A stretch of DNA of 64,000 nucleotides from Metridium senile (GCA_949775045.1 OX459099.1:6764139-6828138); one strand, 5' to 3'. Counted from the first letter of the stretch, positions 18,924 to 62,126 are shown. Notes: generated by a model not told the origin, from the letters alone. Program-made: numbers and translations.

Positions 18924-19121
18924 CCTATATGAGCAAAGACAGGATTAGGATTTTTCAATTCGATTCAAAAACACAAAAACCTACAAAAAACGAACTATTC
19001 CAACTGAAAAATCATAAAATTTAGTTTGAATTACAGCCCTAATTGTATGGCGTACCATCAGGGCCAAAATTCAACATTTACATTTGACATTGTACTTTTT
19101 GTGTTCGAGCTGTTTTCGCCA

Positions 19122-19262
19122 TGCAACATGGTAGTTTTTAAATCGATTGTGTAATTTCGTAATCCAACATTGTAGTTTTTTACTCGATTGTGTAATTTCG
19201 TAATCCAACATTGTAGGTTTTTACTCGATTGTGTAACTTCATAATCCAACATTGTAGTTTTA
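19122..19262. repeat. 41-42-bp tandem repeat, about 3.5 copies
   Basis: CGATTGTGTAA recurs at 19,144, 19,185 and 19,227, with AATCCAACATTGTAG in each unit. The reverse-strand ORF across it is a repeat artefact. Confidence 0.8.
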
Positions 19263-19678
19263 GCAATGTAACATTCAACTTCTCGGCATCCAACCGCAAA
19301 CCATAAAAATGAACGCGGGCTCAACTAAACCCGATCACGTGCGCCTGAAATCTGAGTATGTTTCCACGCGTTTTTACGAGTCTTCGTGACCGGGTGACCG
19401 GGGTTTGTAAACTGAATAATAACAATTTAAATAAATTTAAAATGCAAACAGACATTAAACCATAACGTTAAAATATTCTTGTAAATTACAGTTGAAAATT
19501 AGTATGCTTTCTTTCGTAATTTAGAACTTTTTCACCATAGGTTTGTTTACAAATTCACGCTCGTTATCAAACAGATTTTCAGTATAATAAAAACAAATTA
19601 TTTAGTGTTTGTACTCCAGTTACCAACAAATACGATTAAATATGCTATGAATAAATTGATGAGAAAAAAAAAAAATAA

Positions 19679-19767
19679 ACATGTTAAGAAGCTGATATCG
19701 AATCGTTTTTATTCACTCGTTTTTCGAAAAACTTGTGAATAAAAACGATATCAAGCTCTTAACATGT
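19679..19767. repeat. 89-bp fold-back
   Basis: ACATGTTAAGAAGCTGATATCG pairs with the inverted copy ending at 19,767, and TTTTTATTCAC pairs with GTGAATAAAAA. Confidence 0.7.
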
Positions 19768-20850
19768 AATAATCTCTATATATCATGCCTCTTAAAAACT
19801 TGAAAAAAATTATCTTGAACTGAACTATCGGTGTTTATTTCACCCGAGGTTTTTTTCTTTTCAATGACATCGATCATATTTTGGCGAATAAATGTAGGTC
19901 AATTACTTGGATTTTGATGGATTGAACATGGGTCATAATTCAACTGCCAAGCTAGAAAATCCTTACATATAAACTGTGCTTTGAAGAAGATTTTCATGAG
20001 GAGTAAAGTCGCTTCTTTTTCGATTCTTTGAAATTTCTGTAGTCTTTATACATTCTTCCACGAAGTTTTATCTACAGACAAGTGTTCTTGGTCTTTCAGT
20101 CTTTTGCTTTCATCAAAACTATCTTTGTTTTTTTGGATGTTTATTTTTCTCCGTTGATATTTTAACGTAATGAGAGCTCTGCTATTAGCAAGTAATACTA
20201 TTTATAGCAACTAGTTGTTGTTTGACTTTTTTTTATCGATAAAGATAAAAAGTTTAAAACAAAACCGCCGCTTTGGCGCCCTGCTAATTCGGCGAGCGCG
20301 CGTCAAAATAGAATTTCCCGCCGAAATGTAACAGCCAATCAGCTGCATCGCGATATACACGGACGTCTGGGGTAGGGTGGGGTGGTTTATATAGTATGAA
20401 GATATTTTTATACACAGAACTTTATTTTCATATTCTTTTTAATCAGCTTTTTCTTTTCTTTTTTTTTTCTACGTTTAAATATAAGTTTTTTTGTAACGTT
20501 TGTTTTTTCTTAATATATCAGTCAATAATATTTGTTTTGCTCTTCTAATTTTTTATAAATGTATGTTATGAATTAATAATTAGTCAATTAGTATGAAATA
20601 ATTGGTTGTTGGAACCCCTATCAAGACTGCTGTGTTGATACACTATTTACAAACATTGATATAATCTATGATTAATAGTGTTGGTGTGACACGAAGCAAA
20701 TTAACTACCATCAAAGATGCTAGAGTGTAATAAGTATAAAAAGAAACGTTTTAGTTCATACAGAACAAAAGTTGTTTGACATATTTGGTTGTTTTGAACC
20801 AGCACGTTGTGTTCACGTGACTAAGCACGTGGTGTTCACGTGATTGCTAT
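19768..20850. other. 3' flank and likely 3' UTR of FASN
   Basis: No coding sequence is visible. A ~24-bp tandem repeat at 20,808-20,842 carries CACGTG E-boxes just downstream of the stop codon. The first AATAAA on the gene strand is at 20,426-20,421, about 425 nt after the stop, a candidate polyadenylation signal. An inverted relative of the 10,062-10,220 repeat lies at about 20,265-20,370. Confidence 0.4.
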
Positions 20851-31994
<11,144 letters not shown>

Positions 31995-32053
31995 GGCTGT
32001 TATTGGATGTGTTATCTACTAGCAGTACTGCTTGTGCTGGCTGTACTGGTGGT

Positions 32054-32060
32054 ACTCTGG
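32054..32060 (-). other. Candidate splice acceptor of the FASN 5' UTR exon
   Basis: On the minus strand TTTGTTTCCCAG precedes 62 nt of leader before the FASN ATG, indicating that the start codon lies in a second exon. Confidence 0.5.
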
Positions 32061-32139
32061 GAAACAAATAAATACAATAAAAAATAAGTGAATGGATGAA
32101 TGAGTGAATGATCAATTAAATTATAACAAGAATAACCAT

Positions 32140-34600
32140 AATAATGATTGCGATTATAATCACAATACTGGTAATAATGATAGTTGTGACAATGTTTATG
32201 ATGATGATAGCTGATGATGATGATATATACTGATCATCATCAATCATCTGCATCATAATCAACAGCATTGATGTCATTATCAACTCTACAGTCATCCATA
32301 ATCAATACCATCATCATCATTGCCATCAATACTGTGAATTAAATTATATGTCAAATATTAATCAGTACATTTTATACAGAGTGAAAATGAAATAAAACAA
32401 AACTTTAAATGGAGAATTCTTCCTTCATAATATCATCAAAATATAATAATAACTACAAAAGTAATCACAATCCCGTTTTGTGTTTAGGCTGTAGATTTGT
32501 CCTCAGGCAACCATGTCACCTTATTTTGACAAAGGGTTCAAGGTCATCATTATCACCCCCACCACAGTGTACAAAATATTTGGTGGTGTTAAAAGATTAG
32601 GAATGACAACAAATGAACTTTAGAAAATTTACATGACAATGTTCAAACTATTATTAGAGAGAGAAACCGTTTTATCTGTACCGCGCATTAAATGACAAAA
32701 GATTTCCAACACAGGAACCTAACCTTCAAAGATTATTTAGATTTGCTTTCAACAAACGTGTTCCTATTTTTGCGCCTAAGGAGATGATGTTATCTATTAT
32801 TTGGTAAATATTCGTCGGTGACGCATTTTCCGTAGTTCGTGGTACCACAGTTTCCTGCAATGACGAGATAGCAGGGGTTTCCTGCTCTAGGTGATTTAAT
32901 TGCCAAAGTTTAATAACGTGCATTGAACCATAAAAAGAACAACAAAGCAACTTTCACGGAGGTAAAAAACATCGCTAAGAACACTAACAAAAGCCTTAAT
33001 CCTACAATGTGTACATTGTGATTTTGGCATTTCGTACTTTATATATTTGAAAATACGTTAAGTGAAAATTAAGATAACAATGCAATGAACGAATTTAGAC
33101 CTTAATTCCTTTGAAACTGAAAGCGCGCTTTAGAAGTCGCATGCACCCGCAAGTAAAAGAAAAGACCTCTACTTGAAAACATTTGTAAATAAGTATGTCA
33201 ACTAGATTAACTAAACATTTCTTAAATATATCCTAGTTAAACATATTAAAATATCCAATAATATAAAAACGCTCGAAATCACATTTTAAAGAAGTCTGCA
33301 CTTTGAATCAAAACTCTTCGAATGAAATACGTAGATTTATTGAGAATGTCTTTTTAGTTTACTCTTTCTAAAATTAGACCCTGACCATAAACAAGATAAC
33401 AATGAAATATGCATGACAATCTAAATACATACAGATCTCGGTCTTGATGTCTGTCTCTCTTGTAACGATGCTGGGCTTTTCTTGCCCTGAAGAGTAGCAA
33501 GAGTAATGAAAAGTAGAAGTTCACAAACAAGCAGTACATCTGCGAGGAATTTCTTCGTTCGAGGAGACTCGTTGACAAGGCCTGCACGACTTGCACTGCT
33601 ACTGCAACGACGTCTTTTCTTCATAATTGCAAAAAACAAAAAATATCTCGTGCAAAATATGATACAAAATCAATCCTTATTTGCCAAAAACCTTGAAGAT
33701 GTTTACGTTTTCTTACTGCGAATGATAGGTTTTGGTTGTTTTGCAAATCGTACAATCCTGCAAGTCTTGTTTTCGTAGGCAGCTAAGTTAACACATCTGC
33801 ATGCAGATAGATTGATCGTCTTTTCAACAAGAAAAGTCTTGGAGGTTTTCTAAAACTTGGAGCGACTTGAGATGATAGCTTGTGTTTCTCAAGATACGAG
33901 CTTTCTCATGCACGGACACAACATTGAATTATCGATGTATCGTTTTATACGAGTGAAATAAAATAGCCCGATTGACGTCACTAGATAAATACTGCTGAGA
34001 TAGCTGTCAATCATTCAGGATCAACCAACCATATTCTGTTACAGCACCACTCACTTTACAACTCAAAATCGGTCATCATTTCCCCCGCAAGCACGTAGTT
34101 TTAATTGATAAAGTCATTTTTTCCCTTTTCAATCGTTAATTTAGGTGGTAAATATACACTGTGTATTTATATGAACTGTTTTTCACGAGCTGCCCGCGAG
34201 CTGTACACGTGCGATGTCACCTGATTAACAATACATACATCATTTGTGGTTACTAAACATAAATTGACCAATCAGAAAACGCGTTATAAATATTAGCCAA
34301 TCAAACTGTTTGTTGTTACGAAATTGAAAGTATGATGAAATCTAAAGTGACATTTGTTGCCAGTAACGCACGCAATGTACAACACTGTACAAAATTGTAA
34401 AAAGCTCGATTTTATTGATGAGAATCTCTTTTGAGATTAAAATGATTTCACAAAAAACAGTATCTTGCAAAAAAGATTTCATGTTAATGTCAAAAGCGAA
34501 TTCAAAATATAGATTTTTTTCTAGAACAATTCAATCAACACGATGCAACTTTGAAGTCAGAAAATGGCGATAAAAATATTTTATATTTTTGTTATACTAA
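32140..34600. other. Likely FASN first intron, non-coding
   Basis: This segment is (ATC)n-rich at 32,140-32,330. No other gene is recognised apart from the doubtful small ORF at 33,421-33,624. Confidence 0.35.
33421..33624 (-). CDS. Possible small single-pass membrane protein ORF, doubtful
   Basis: This ORF runs 67 codons from the ATG at 33,624. The start is basic and serine-rich (MKKRRRCSSSASRAG), one hydrophobic segment follows (ADVLLVCELLLFITLATL), then a basic tail. The codons look slightly less AT-rich than the surroundings. No homologue is recognised and there is no clear promoter. It lies within the inferred first intron of FASN. It may be chance. Confidence 0.2.
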   Translation of the reverse strand: MKKRRRCSSSASRAGLVNESPRTKKFLADVLLVCELLLFITLATLQGKKSPASLQERQTSRPRSVCI

Positions 34601-34950
34601 AGTTTAGAGCTAGCACAAGTTGCAGTTTGGTTGCAGCTTAGACGTTTGATAGCAATCAATAAAACGGCTCCACAGAGCGAGCAACGACCCCGATAGCCTA
34701 TTTTTAATATATTCGAATGTCACAATATCATGATTTTGAATCAAAATGTTGAATAATTTGTTATCTATTTCTGTTATACTAAGTCTAGAGCTAGCATAAG
34801 TTGCAGTTTGATTGCAGCTACGTACGTTTGATAGCAATCAATAAAACTGCCTCTCCTCTCCACTGAGCAAACAACCCCGATAGCCTATTTTTAATATATT
34901 CGAATGTCACAATATTTTGAATCAAAATGTTGAAAAAATGTTGAATAAAT
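34601..34950. repeat. ~185-bp tandem duplication in the FASN 5' intron
   Basis: About 34,601-34,756 and 34,785-34,945 share AGAGCTAGCA, TTTGATAGCAATCAATAAAA and CCCCGATAGCCTATTTTTAA, with small indels. Confidence 0.85.
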
Positions 34951-35160
34951 ATCCAAAAGAACAAATGGTATAGGTTCACCATACTATAAGCCAAAAGGTC
35001 AGAAACGTTTGTCAAGTATAGTAGACTGAACCGCACCTAGATTGCAATACTCTCAGAGAAAACCCCGTGACGAGACCATGCGCGAGCTGACAAATAATTG
35101 GCCGAGTTTAGAAAAAAAATCCACAGCAGTATGAAATTATTTTTGAAATGTAAAGTGTAC

Positions 35161-35250
35161 CTTTGAGTAGAAATTGCCTTGATTTCTTCTAAACGTTCTT
35201 GGTTTGCAACTCTTCACTCGTAGCCTCAACTCACAGCAATTCCGTAGAAT
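35161..35250 (-). other. FASN: Inferred 5' noncoding exon of FASN
   Basis: About 90 nt downstream of a TATA-like box on the minus strand end in ACTCAAAG|GTACAC, a usable splice donor, with no ATG inside. It would splice across 3.1 kb to the acceptor at about 32,057. This is inference from signals only; transcript data would be needed. Confidence 0.4.
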
Positions 35251-35271
35251 GTAAAAAGCTTTGAAATATGC

Positions 35272-35442
35272 TATATTATATGCGCGATCGGTGAGGTTGA
35301 TTTACAATGGACACACCTCCAGACACACCGATGACACACCATGCGATGGTGTGATGATCAACCAATCAACGGACAGTAAAGAACAATAGGAGAGTGCATG
35401 GACACGTGATTGTGTAATGTCTGATGGCGTTGTGTTCACGTG
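35272..35442 (-). promoter_or_regulatory. FASN: Inferred FASN promoter: TATA, SRE-like site, CCAAT box, two E-boxes
   Basis: In order upstream on the minus strand are TATAATATA (about 35,281-35,272), ATCACACCAT (35,355-35,346), ATTGG (CCAAT, 35,366-35,362) and CACGTG at 35,408-35,403 and 35,442-35,437. ATCACACCAT differs from the SREBP site ATCACCCCAC at two bases. An SRE beside an NF-Y CCAAT box plus USF-type E-boxes is the known logic of vertebrate FASN promoters. The sites are seen; conservation of the control is inference. Confidence 0.4.
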
Positions 35443-36953
35443 GGTATTATATCGTGTGTGGTTGCCACATCGCTTTCTTATGCTTTTCTTATGTAATTGT
35501 CTGGATTTGTTTTGGAATAGCTGTTTTTTTGAAGCGCAAACCAAGGTCAGAAAGTAAAGCACGACTTATTTTCAAACTTAGATGTTTGAAGTATATTTGA
35601 ACAGTAAAATATTCAGTCTTTTCTTCGAGAATTATTTCATACATCTTTTTAAACAGCTGTTTTTGTGGATTCATTTGACACGGTAATTTTGTGCCATCAA
35701 TGGTAATTTTACTGATATTTTGTATTTTTTATAATAAAAGGGACAGAAATTACAGTTACCAAAATGTCTTCTCAGGGTTAGCAGGTTTACTTTACGATGA
35801 CCACACACTGACTGACAGCACAATTCTTATTACACCGTGAAAAAGTCGGGATGTATAAACGCAGGCTAGAAAACACTTAAAAAAGTATTCTATAGAAAAT
35901 CAATATGAAATAACCTAGTTTGAATATTAAAAATGTATTTTGAACGGCTGAGTTTTTAGAAATGCATGTTCTAATAATTTTAAGCACAAAAGGTAAATAA
36001 ATAATTTGGGAGGTGTATATCCTGTCATTGTCTGTAAATTTAATTTATTCTTCTAAGATTTATTTTAGTTTCTGAATACACCAGGAGCCCATTGCCCAGA
36101 GCATATCTCCCATATCTTCTTTAGCATGTTTAGGAGTTATCGTTTGCCAGACCATCTATATTCAGAACAGATTTCCCGCCAAGTAATTTCGCCTTAGCCA
36201 ATCAAATTGCGATGTCTCTGCCTACATCATATATGCATATTGATAAAAGAGCCTTTTCATCAACAAAAACCAACATGGCAGACAGAAGTGAAATATGAAT
36301 CTCAAAATAGCCAGTCTGACAAAATGATAGGTAATATAATGAAATTTGTAACACCTTAAAAAAAATGTCAACATTATTTAACACATTATATTACCTATCG
36401 TTTATATCAAACACCGACACAGCCTATACTAGTTTACTCGCTAGTTTATAGTCTGACAAAATGTTAACTCAAGGGGTACTAGTTGTACATTCCCAGTAAT
36501 GGGGTTCTGAATACACCTAATGCAAAAAGTATTGCCAAGGCAATTGTTTATTACATATTTGTGATTGACTAAGTGTGTGTAATAGAAGCATTTGGCTAGT
36601 CTAAAGTCTAAAAACAGTCTTTCTCAAGTAAATGATCAGTGTCATGTGCTACACTTGATGACATAAAATATACATGCTCTATTGTTAACACAGGAAGCCC
36701 AAGCATGTGCACTACAGGGAACCCATATCACAATACATAACAATCACCATTATTATTAGATTATACGTGTAGTTATAGTGCTCACTCACACATTCAAGGA
36801 AGACAAAAAATCATTAGCATATTTTGATTAGCATAAAGTCAAGTGATAGTTTGGCGTTGACTTGACACTAATCAAAATATGCTAATGAATTTACATCCTT
36901 CTCAACCGTGTGAACCTGTATTTTTTCAATTTCTGAGTTTAGTATTATGTTGT
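35443..36953. other. Intergenic region between FASN and TEDC1
   Basis: The interval is non-coding. It contains a partial dispersed MITE (about 36,325-36,430), a terminus of the CACAGG(G/A)AGCCC family at about 36,692, and the fold-back at 36,811-36,885. AATAAA on the minus strand at 36,552-36,547 is a candidate TEDC1 polyadenylation signal. Confidence 0.4.
36811..36885. repeat. 75-bp fold-back
   Basis: CATTAGCATATTTTGATTAG pairs with CTAATCAAAATATGCTAATG, with AGTCAAGT/ACTTGAC extending the stem. Confidence 0.75.
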
Positions 36954-38354
36954 CTATCTTGTATTAGGTGGTATACACACCATGTCATCCATACTTAAAG
37001 CTAATTTAGTTATCCTATCATTATGCTCTTTCTTTAGCTGTATCAATTCTTCCTTTAAAAGTCTGTCTCTTTCCTGAAGCTCTTGTACGTATGTCAACAG
37101 TACAGATGGTTCAGTAGTAGAGTCTGTAACTTTGTGTCGTTTCTTCGGCTGTGGAGTCACTGGTGTAAGAAACTGTAGAACACCTTGTGAAGAATTGTGA
37201 ATGGTACCTATCAATTCCTGGCCAGTATTGGAGACGATTTGTGTTTTTATGCTATTGTAAACTTCTCCAAGTTCGTCAAGGACCTCTTGATCGAGACAAG
37301 TGAGTAGAGTTTGAAATTGATCCTGTATTTCATTAGATTGCTCAACTACTTCACGATATCGTTTCCATTTTATCGAAACATTTTGGTACACATTTTGCTT
37401 TTCCTGTAACTGCCTTGAGAGTTCAACTTGCTTTGCTTTGATGTTCTGTGTGTGTTGACATGGTCTGTATCCCTCCTGATTTAAAACTAAACACTCTTCC
37501 TTTTCGCTGTCATCAGAACCAGGGTCCTCTTCATGTTGTTTTGATTGTATATCAACTGTGCTTTCAAGCCATTTCCAAAACAAAGCTTCCCTCTCCTTCA
37601 ATATTAACAAACTATGTAAATAGAGATTTTCGATTTCAAGCCTCTCTTGATAATTATCCAATTCTTTTTGATTGTACAACAAAAAGACATCCATAGTGGA
37701 AAGATGACTTGACGGTGATTGCTTAGGTGGAAATGGCAACGTTGCGGCATGTATCTTCTGTAAAATCTTCCCATATTCATGTCTAGCAGCAAGTAAGCTT
37801 CTACAAGCTGAATTCAGTTTTCCCTTTAATAAAATTACTTCTTGAATAACAATTGCTAGGAGTTCATTTAATGTTTTCCCCCCAGCTTTTCGTGCATCAG
37901 AATACTTTGGTGGAGCTATGCCAGTGCAATATGAGTCCAAAAATGGCACATCTTCAGTAATTACCGATTGCACTTGTTCAATAAACTTTTGTAGTATATT
38001 TTCCTTCGCCATCAACCAACCAATCGCAAGCAATACCTCCCTACTGCCATATGACATATTCTCAGGAAGGACAAAAAATGACCTTACCCTATACCCCTTA
38101 GTAAACATTTCGTGCTTACAAAAACGAACCACAGCTACAGATTCTTCAGAGGATTGTGTTCTAGTTTGTAAATGATTTGATTTTTTAGCGATTTCTAACC
38201 AAATCAGTATATTTTTTAGACTTATCCACATCTCTTTAGCAACATCTGGGCTGTCAAACTTTGCAAGCCGAAAAGTTTCTGCTGTCACTTCAGATATCCC
38301 ATTATACTTGAACACAACGCAGAGTTTTTCAATTGTCTCTCTTATTTGTGTCAT
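36954..38354 (-). CDS. TEDC1: Tubulin epsilon and delta complex protein 1-like, single exon
   Basis: This encodes 466 residues in one uninterrupted exon. In vertebrates TEDC1 works with TEDC2, delta- and epsilon-tubulin to stabilise centriolar triplet microtubules. Family blocks I recognise are ETFRLAKFDSPDVAKEMW (about residue 27), the GYRVRSFFVLPENMSYGSRE segment with LLAIGWLMAKENIL (about 87-121), and a LKEREALFWKWLESTV block (about 252-267). The rest is helical, with a C-terminal coiled coil (LQERDRLLKEELIQLKKEH). There is no signal peptide or membrane segment. It is slightly longer than the human protein. The gene is divergently paired with CEP112, whose ATG is 641 bp away, which fits a centriole role. 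The absence of introns beside a 32-exon neighbour could reflect old retroposition. The family call is from memory of the human protein. Confidence 0.85.
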   Translation of the reverse strand: MTQIRETIEKLCVVFKYNGISEVTAETFRLAKFDSPDVAKEMWISLKNILIWLEIAKKSNHLQTRTQSSEESVAVVRFCKHEMFTKGYRVRSFFVLPENMSYGSREVLLAIGWLMAKENILQKFIEQVQSVITEDVPFLDSYCTGIAPPKYSDARKAGGKTLNELLAIVIQEVILLKGKLNSACRSLLAARHEYGKILQKIHAATLPFPPKQSPSSHLSTMDVFLLYNQKELDNYQERLEIENLYLHSLLILKEREALFWKWLESTVDIQSKQHEEDPGSDDSEKEECLVLNQEGYRPCQHTQNIKAKQVELSRQLQEKQNVYQNVSIKWKRYREVVEQSNEIQDQFQTLLTCLDQEVLDELGEVYNSIKTQIVSNTGQELIGTIHNSSQGVLQFLTPVTPQPKKRHKVTDSTTEPSVLLTYVQELQERDRLLKEELIQLKKEHNDRITKLALSMDDMVCIPPNTR

Positions 38355-38995
38355 AATAAGATCGTGGTATTAGCCATATTTGTGATTATAAACGATTTTG
38401 AAAGGAAAACAAAATCTCGCCATTTTGAATTTTCCGCCATCTTGAATTACTATGACGCGCAAAGGCTCAAGGGATTGGGCTCTCTTTTTCTTAGCCCGCT
38501 TGATTAACGGTCTCACCAAAAATATACAACTTTTCTCTTCTTTAGAATAAAAAAACGCAAATAATCTTTCAGTTATTATACAATTAGATAATTAAGATAT
38601 ATGTTTGTCTTTTTTACGAAAACAAATATTTTCTGACTTTATTTCTTTCTAACTGCTATTAATGAGAAAAGCCCCTAGGGACATGATTTTGATTACCTCC
38701 GAGCGTCCCACCACTCGAGCAAACCAATTTTAGAAGTCAACCGTTGGCGGTTTTTTACGAATTTCATTTATTATTTAACAGTCATGGGGCAGGTGTTTTT
38801 ACTATATGAGCACTGTTTACCATGAAAAACTTGTTTCCATAAAAAGGCGGTTGGATATTGACAAAGTTTCAACGAACCAACCGAACTTGAAAAGTTCCAG
38901 TTGAAAGAAGAACTTTCAAACTTCATGTTTTTATTGTTTTACAAGCAGTAATTTGTACTCAGAGGAAGTCCTAAACTGTGTGAAAAGTTAATTCA
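38355..38995. promoter_or_regulatory. Bidirectional promoter region between TEDC1 and CEP112
   Basis: The start codons are head-to-head, 641 bp apart. Near TEDC1, on its strand, AAGATGGCGG (about 38,443-38,434) and CAAAATGGCG (about 38,427-38,418) match the YY1 pattern common just after transcription starts. Near CEP112, CAACCGTTGGCGGTTTT (about 38,739-38,756) combines Myb-like and E2F-like cores. I see no convincing RFX X-box. Confidence 0.5.
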
Positions 38996-58888
<19,893 letters not shown>

Positions 58889-59071
58889 ACTTGTTACCCC
58901 CTGTCTCCATGGTGACTGGTGTATGAATGGTGTGTTGTTATGACAACACTTTAAATCTATCCACAGACGGGTTACCATGACCACCATGTAACCATTACCA
59001 CACATCTCCATGGTGACTATGGTGTGTGAATGGTGTGTTGTTATGACAACACTTTTAATCTACCAGGGAAA
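58889..59071 (+). other. CEP112 3' UTR with a two-copy repeat
   Basis: CTCCATGGTGACT and AATGGTGTGTTGTTATGACA occur twice, at about 58,902-58,950 and 59,007-59,055. A diverged third copy at about 60,236-60,350 lies beyond the next insertion, so that element split the original UTR array. Confidence 0.6.
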
Positions 59072-59080
59072 GGTTCTCTT

Positions 59081-60214
59081 CAGAGGAGGTTGTGCAAGCT
59101 ACACGTGGTTTATTTCGGCCAATCAGAACGCGCTAAATTTCGCGGTGATGGGGCACTTATTTCGAGAAAGTATTTTTCAAGTATACAAAAGAACGACTCA
59201 TAAATCGGTTCAAAATTGAAATTTTTTTAAAAATTAAAAGATCAAACATGTAATTAGAAACTAAACTCTTAGTCTATGGAGGCTCAAACCAGATAAGTAA
59301 TCAATTCATGTTTAATTCGTCAATCGAACTCAGTGTTATGCAAATTGAAGAGACACAAACGAACGACTAAACATACAGACAAAAGAACTGTTCGTGTGCA
59401 CTTCAGTAACAAAGTTATTAAATCAAACACACATCAAATTAAAGATGATAAATAATTGAAGAAAAAACGTCGATCGAACCTCCTACCGTTTTCAAGATAT
59501 ACGCTTTCAAAGAAGGAATAAACATTTTTTGTTATGGCGCTGTACACATTGCGTTACGCGATCTCTTCGCCTATCTAAATATTCAAACATGTATTATTTT
59601 GGGCTAGACTTTTTTCACTAAGGCTTCAAAGAATATATTTATCTATTTGAAAGATTTTAAGAGCATACATTAAAGTTTTCGGATCCCCTGAAGGTCCTGA
59701 AGATATTCAGTCATGTCACGGCGCTTTCTAGAAATCTGTGGTTTTGGGCTTCCTGTGTTATTTAACGGCTCGTTCGAAGTTCAACTGATGGATAACGTTC
59801 AAAGTTGTCTCGTTTGAAATCTTTTTTTTTAGTTAGTAATAAATTACTTTTTCGAAAATAAGAGATTATGAGTTTAGGAAGGTTTATGTGTGGTTTTCTT
59901 AGGTTTTTGGGGCCATTCAAGGAGGTCTTGAGAATGGTGAATTTTAGCAGTCATCGCCGTGTCACAAAGTACATCAATTCAGTGACCTAAAAAGCTCACA
60001 GCTTGTTAAATGAAGGAATTAAATCAAACCTATGTAATATAAGGATAGTTCTTAGATTTGGAAGCACAACTACTCTCTCTCATCTCAAAAATATCGTTTT
60101 ATTTTGACTTGGAAAGTTTAATCGGAGCTCATCTCATCACGACGGTTGGACCTCGACTGAATAAATTTAGATTTTGACCCATGATGCACTGCGATGATTG
60201 CTCAACCTCCTCTG
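59081..60214. mobile_element. 1.13-kb non-autonomous element with 9-bp duplication, 3' of CEP112
   Basis: Termini CAGAGGAGGTTG(T/A)GCAA are inverted (17 of 19 match), with perfect flanking GGTTCTCTT at 59,072-59,080 and 60,215-60,223. There is no long ORF. The 9-bp duplication suggests a Mutator-like transposase. A solo TGGGCTTCCTGTGTTA terminus lies inside at about 59,747. Confidence 0.8.
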
Positions 60215-60223
60215 GGTTCTCTT

Positions 60224-62126
60224 ATGATAACCATGTTACCATGACCACCTGTTTCCAATGGTGACTATGGTGTGTGAATAGCATAATGGTTGTAAGTTAC
60301 CATGGCATACTGTTTCTATGGTAACTATTATACATGATGGATTGTTTATATCACAACACTTGTAATGAATGCACCACACCACACCCACACACACCTGCCC
60401 CCCTCCCCTTAATTACACAAACCCATCCCGGGGCAGCACTTTCTCTCTAGTTCTTATGCTGATAATTATGTCCTCAAAACAAGACAATAGAGTGATAGCA
60501 GTGCTTTTATTAGATAAATGATCAAACCATTTATACATGTTTATAATCTTACAATGCTATCGTGCAATACTACATGCTATTATTATACACTTAATGACTG
60601 GTCCCGAGGGAAACAGTTAGTTTTGTTTCCCGAGAATCTCAATGTTTCCCGAGGCTCCGGCCGAGGGAAACATTGAGATTCTCGGGAAACAAACTAACTG
60701 GAGGAAGGGATCTGTCATTAAGCGTTTTGTTATATAGCTAATCATTTTAGACAAGTCAATTAAGAAAATTTGAATTTTTGTTCAATGCGCTGGGCACTTG
60801 TATCCCGGTCGGGATACAGTTAGATTTAACTAGTATCACGTGAGCATCAATCAACCAATGAGAATGCTCGTTATATAGTCAAAATGATTAGCTATATAAC
60901 AATTCGTGTTAGTAGCTCTTACTTCTCTTACAACGTTACAACGTTCTGATGAGTCGAGCATTAACGACATTGTTCCTTTTCCTCCCCACACTGATCCGAT
61001 AGAAGTTCAACAACTACTCAGTACCAGAAAAAATTTGTATGATATGTACATATCTATTTTGATTGATAAATGTGTTAAGTAATGTGTATATCATATTAAA
61101 CCAGTGCTAGTGCTTATATAGTATGAAGCTAGACTCCCAAACCCCCTCCCCTTCTGGCAACCATGCAGGCTAAAGAAGCTAGACTCCCCTAAGGCCTCTA
61201 CGCAGGCTTAATAAAGCTAAAAGAGAAATCAATCTGAAATTTTTAATATGTACATATCTATTTTGATTGATGAATATGTAAAGTAATGTGTATATCATGT
61301 TAAACCAGCGCCAGTGCTTATATTATCATTAATATGTTATATTCGCCAATTCCTAACCTTAAGGATCCCTTAATAAAAAGTAATTATCCCTCGATAAAGG
61401 GTTAATAAAATACATGAATTAGGATCAGGTTTTGATTTATATATATATATTATGAATTAAGATTAATCTGAAATTTTAATTTTTTAAGGAAGTAATTTTT
61501 GTAATGTTTACAACGTGAGCGGCCGTGTTGTATCGCCGATACAACACGGACGCGATTGTTGTAAACGACTTAATAAAAACGTCTAGGTAAGCTCTTTCAT
61601 ATTTTACCAAAATTTTCAAGATTAAAATAAATTTCGACGTGAAATTACAAGTTAAAACTTATGCAAATCAGGATGTACGACACTAGTGTTGTATCAGATT
61701 TACAACACGTCGTAGTCATGGTTTCGTTTGAAAATATCTCCTTAATTATTCATGAGTTTTTTATAGCTTTAATATAAAATGCAGATATTTTTGGATAAGC
61801 TTGTAATTTTACGTGGGTGTAAAATGGGTTAGGGATAGTATCATCTTTTTTGCGTTCTCTCGGATAACACTGATTTTCATCTCATTTGAGATACTACGCA
61901 TGCTCTGATTGCATGGCTGCAGAACGTACTTATATCAGAGGATACAGACCCGCTCAGCCTTAAAAATTCAATAAAAGCAATAAATATAGAACGTCTGCTT
62001 ATTTCTGTATACTGTGATATAAACATGCTGGGAGCTGTAGAGCAACGGAGAATTCAAAGAATTCTTTCCAATTTCTCCCTTGTACTACAGCTCCCTGCGT
62101 GTATCTATCACAGTGTGTAGAAAGAA
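60224..62126. other. Intergenic region with three palindromes
   Basis: There is no gene. The palindromes are 60,614-60,700 (CAGTTAG-TTGTTTCCCGAG arm), 60,729-60,748 with 60,881-60,900 (GTTATATAGCTAATCATTTT, perfect) and 61,506-61,566 (GTTTACAAC-GTGTTGTATCG arm). Two diverged copies of the 52-bp unit described next lie at about 61,128-61,215. Confidence 0.6.
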
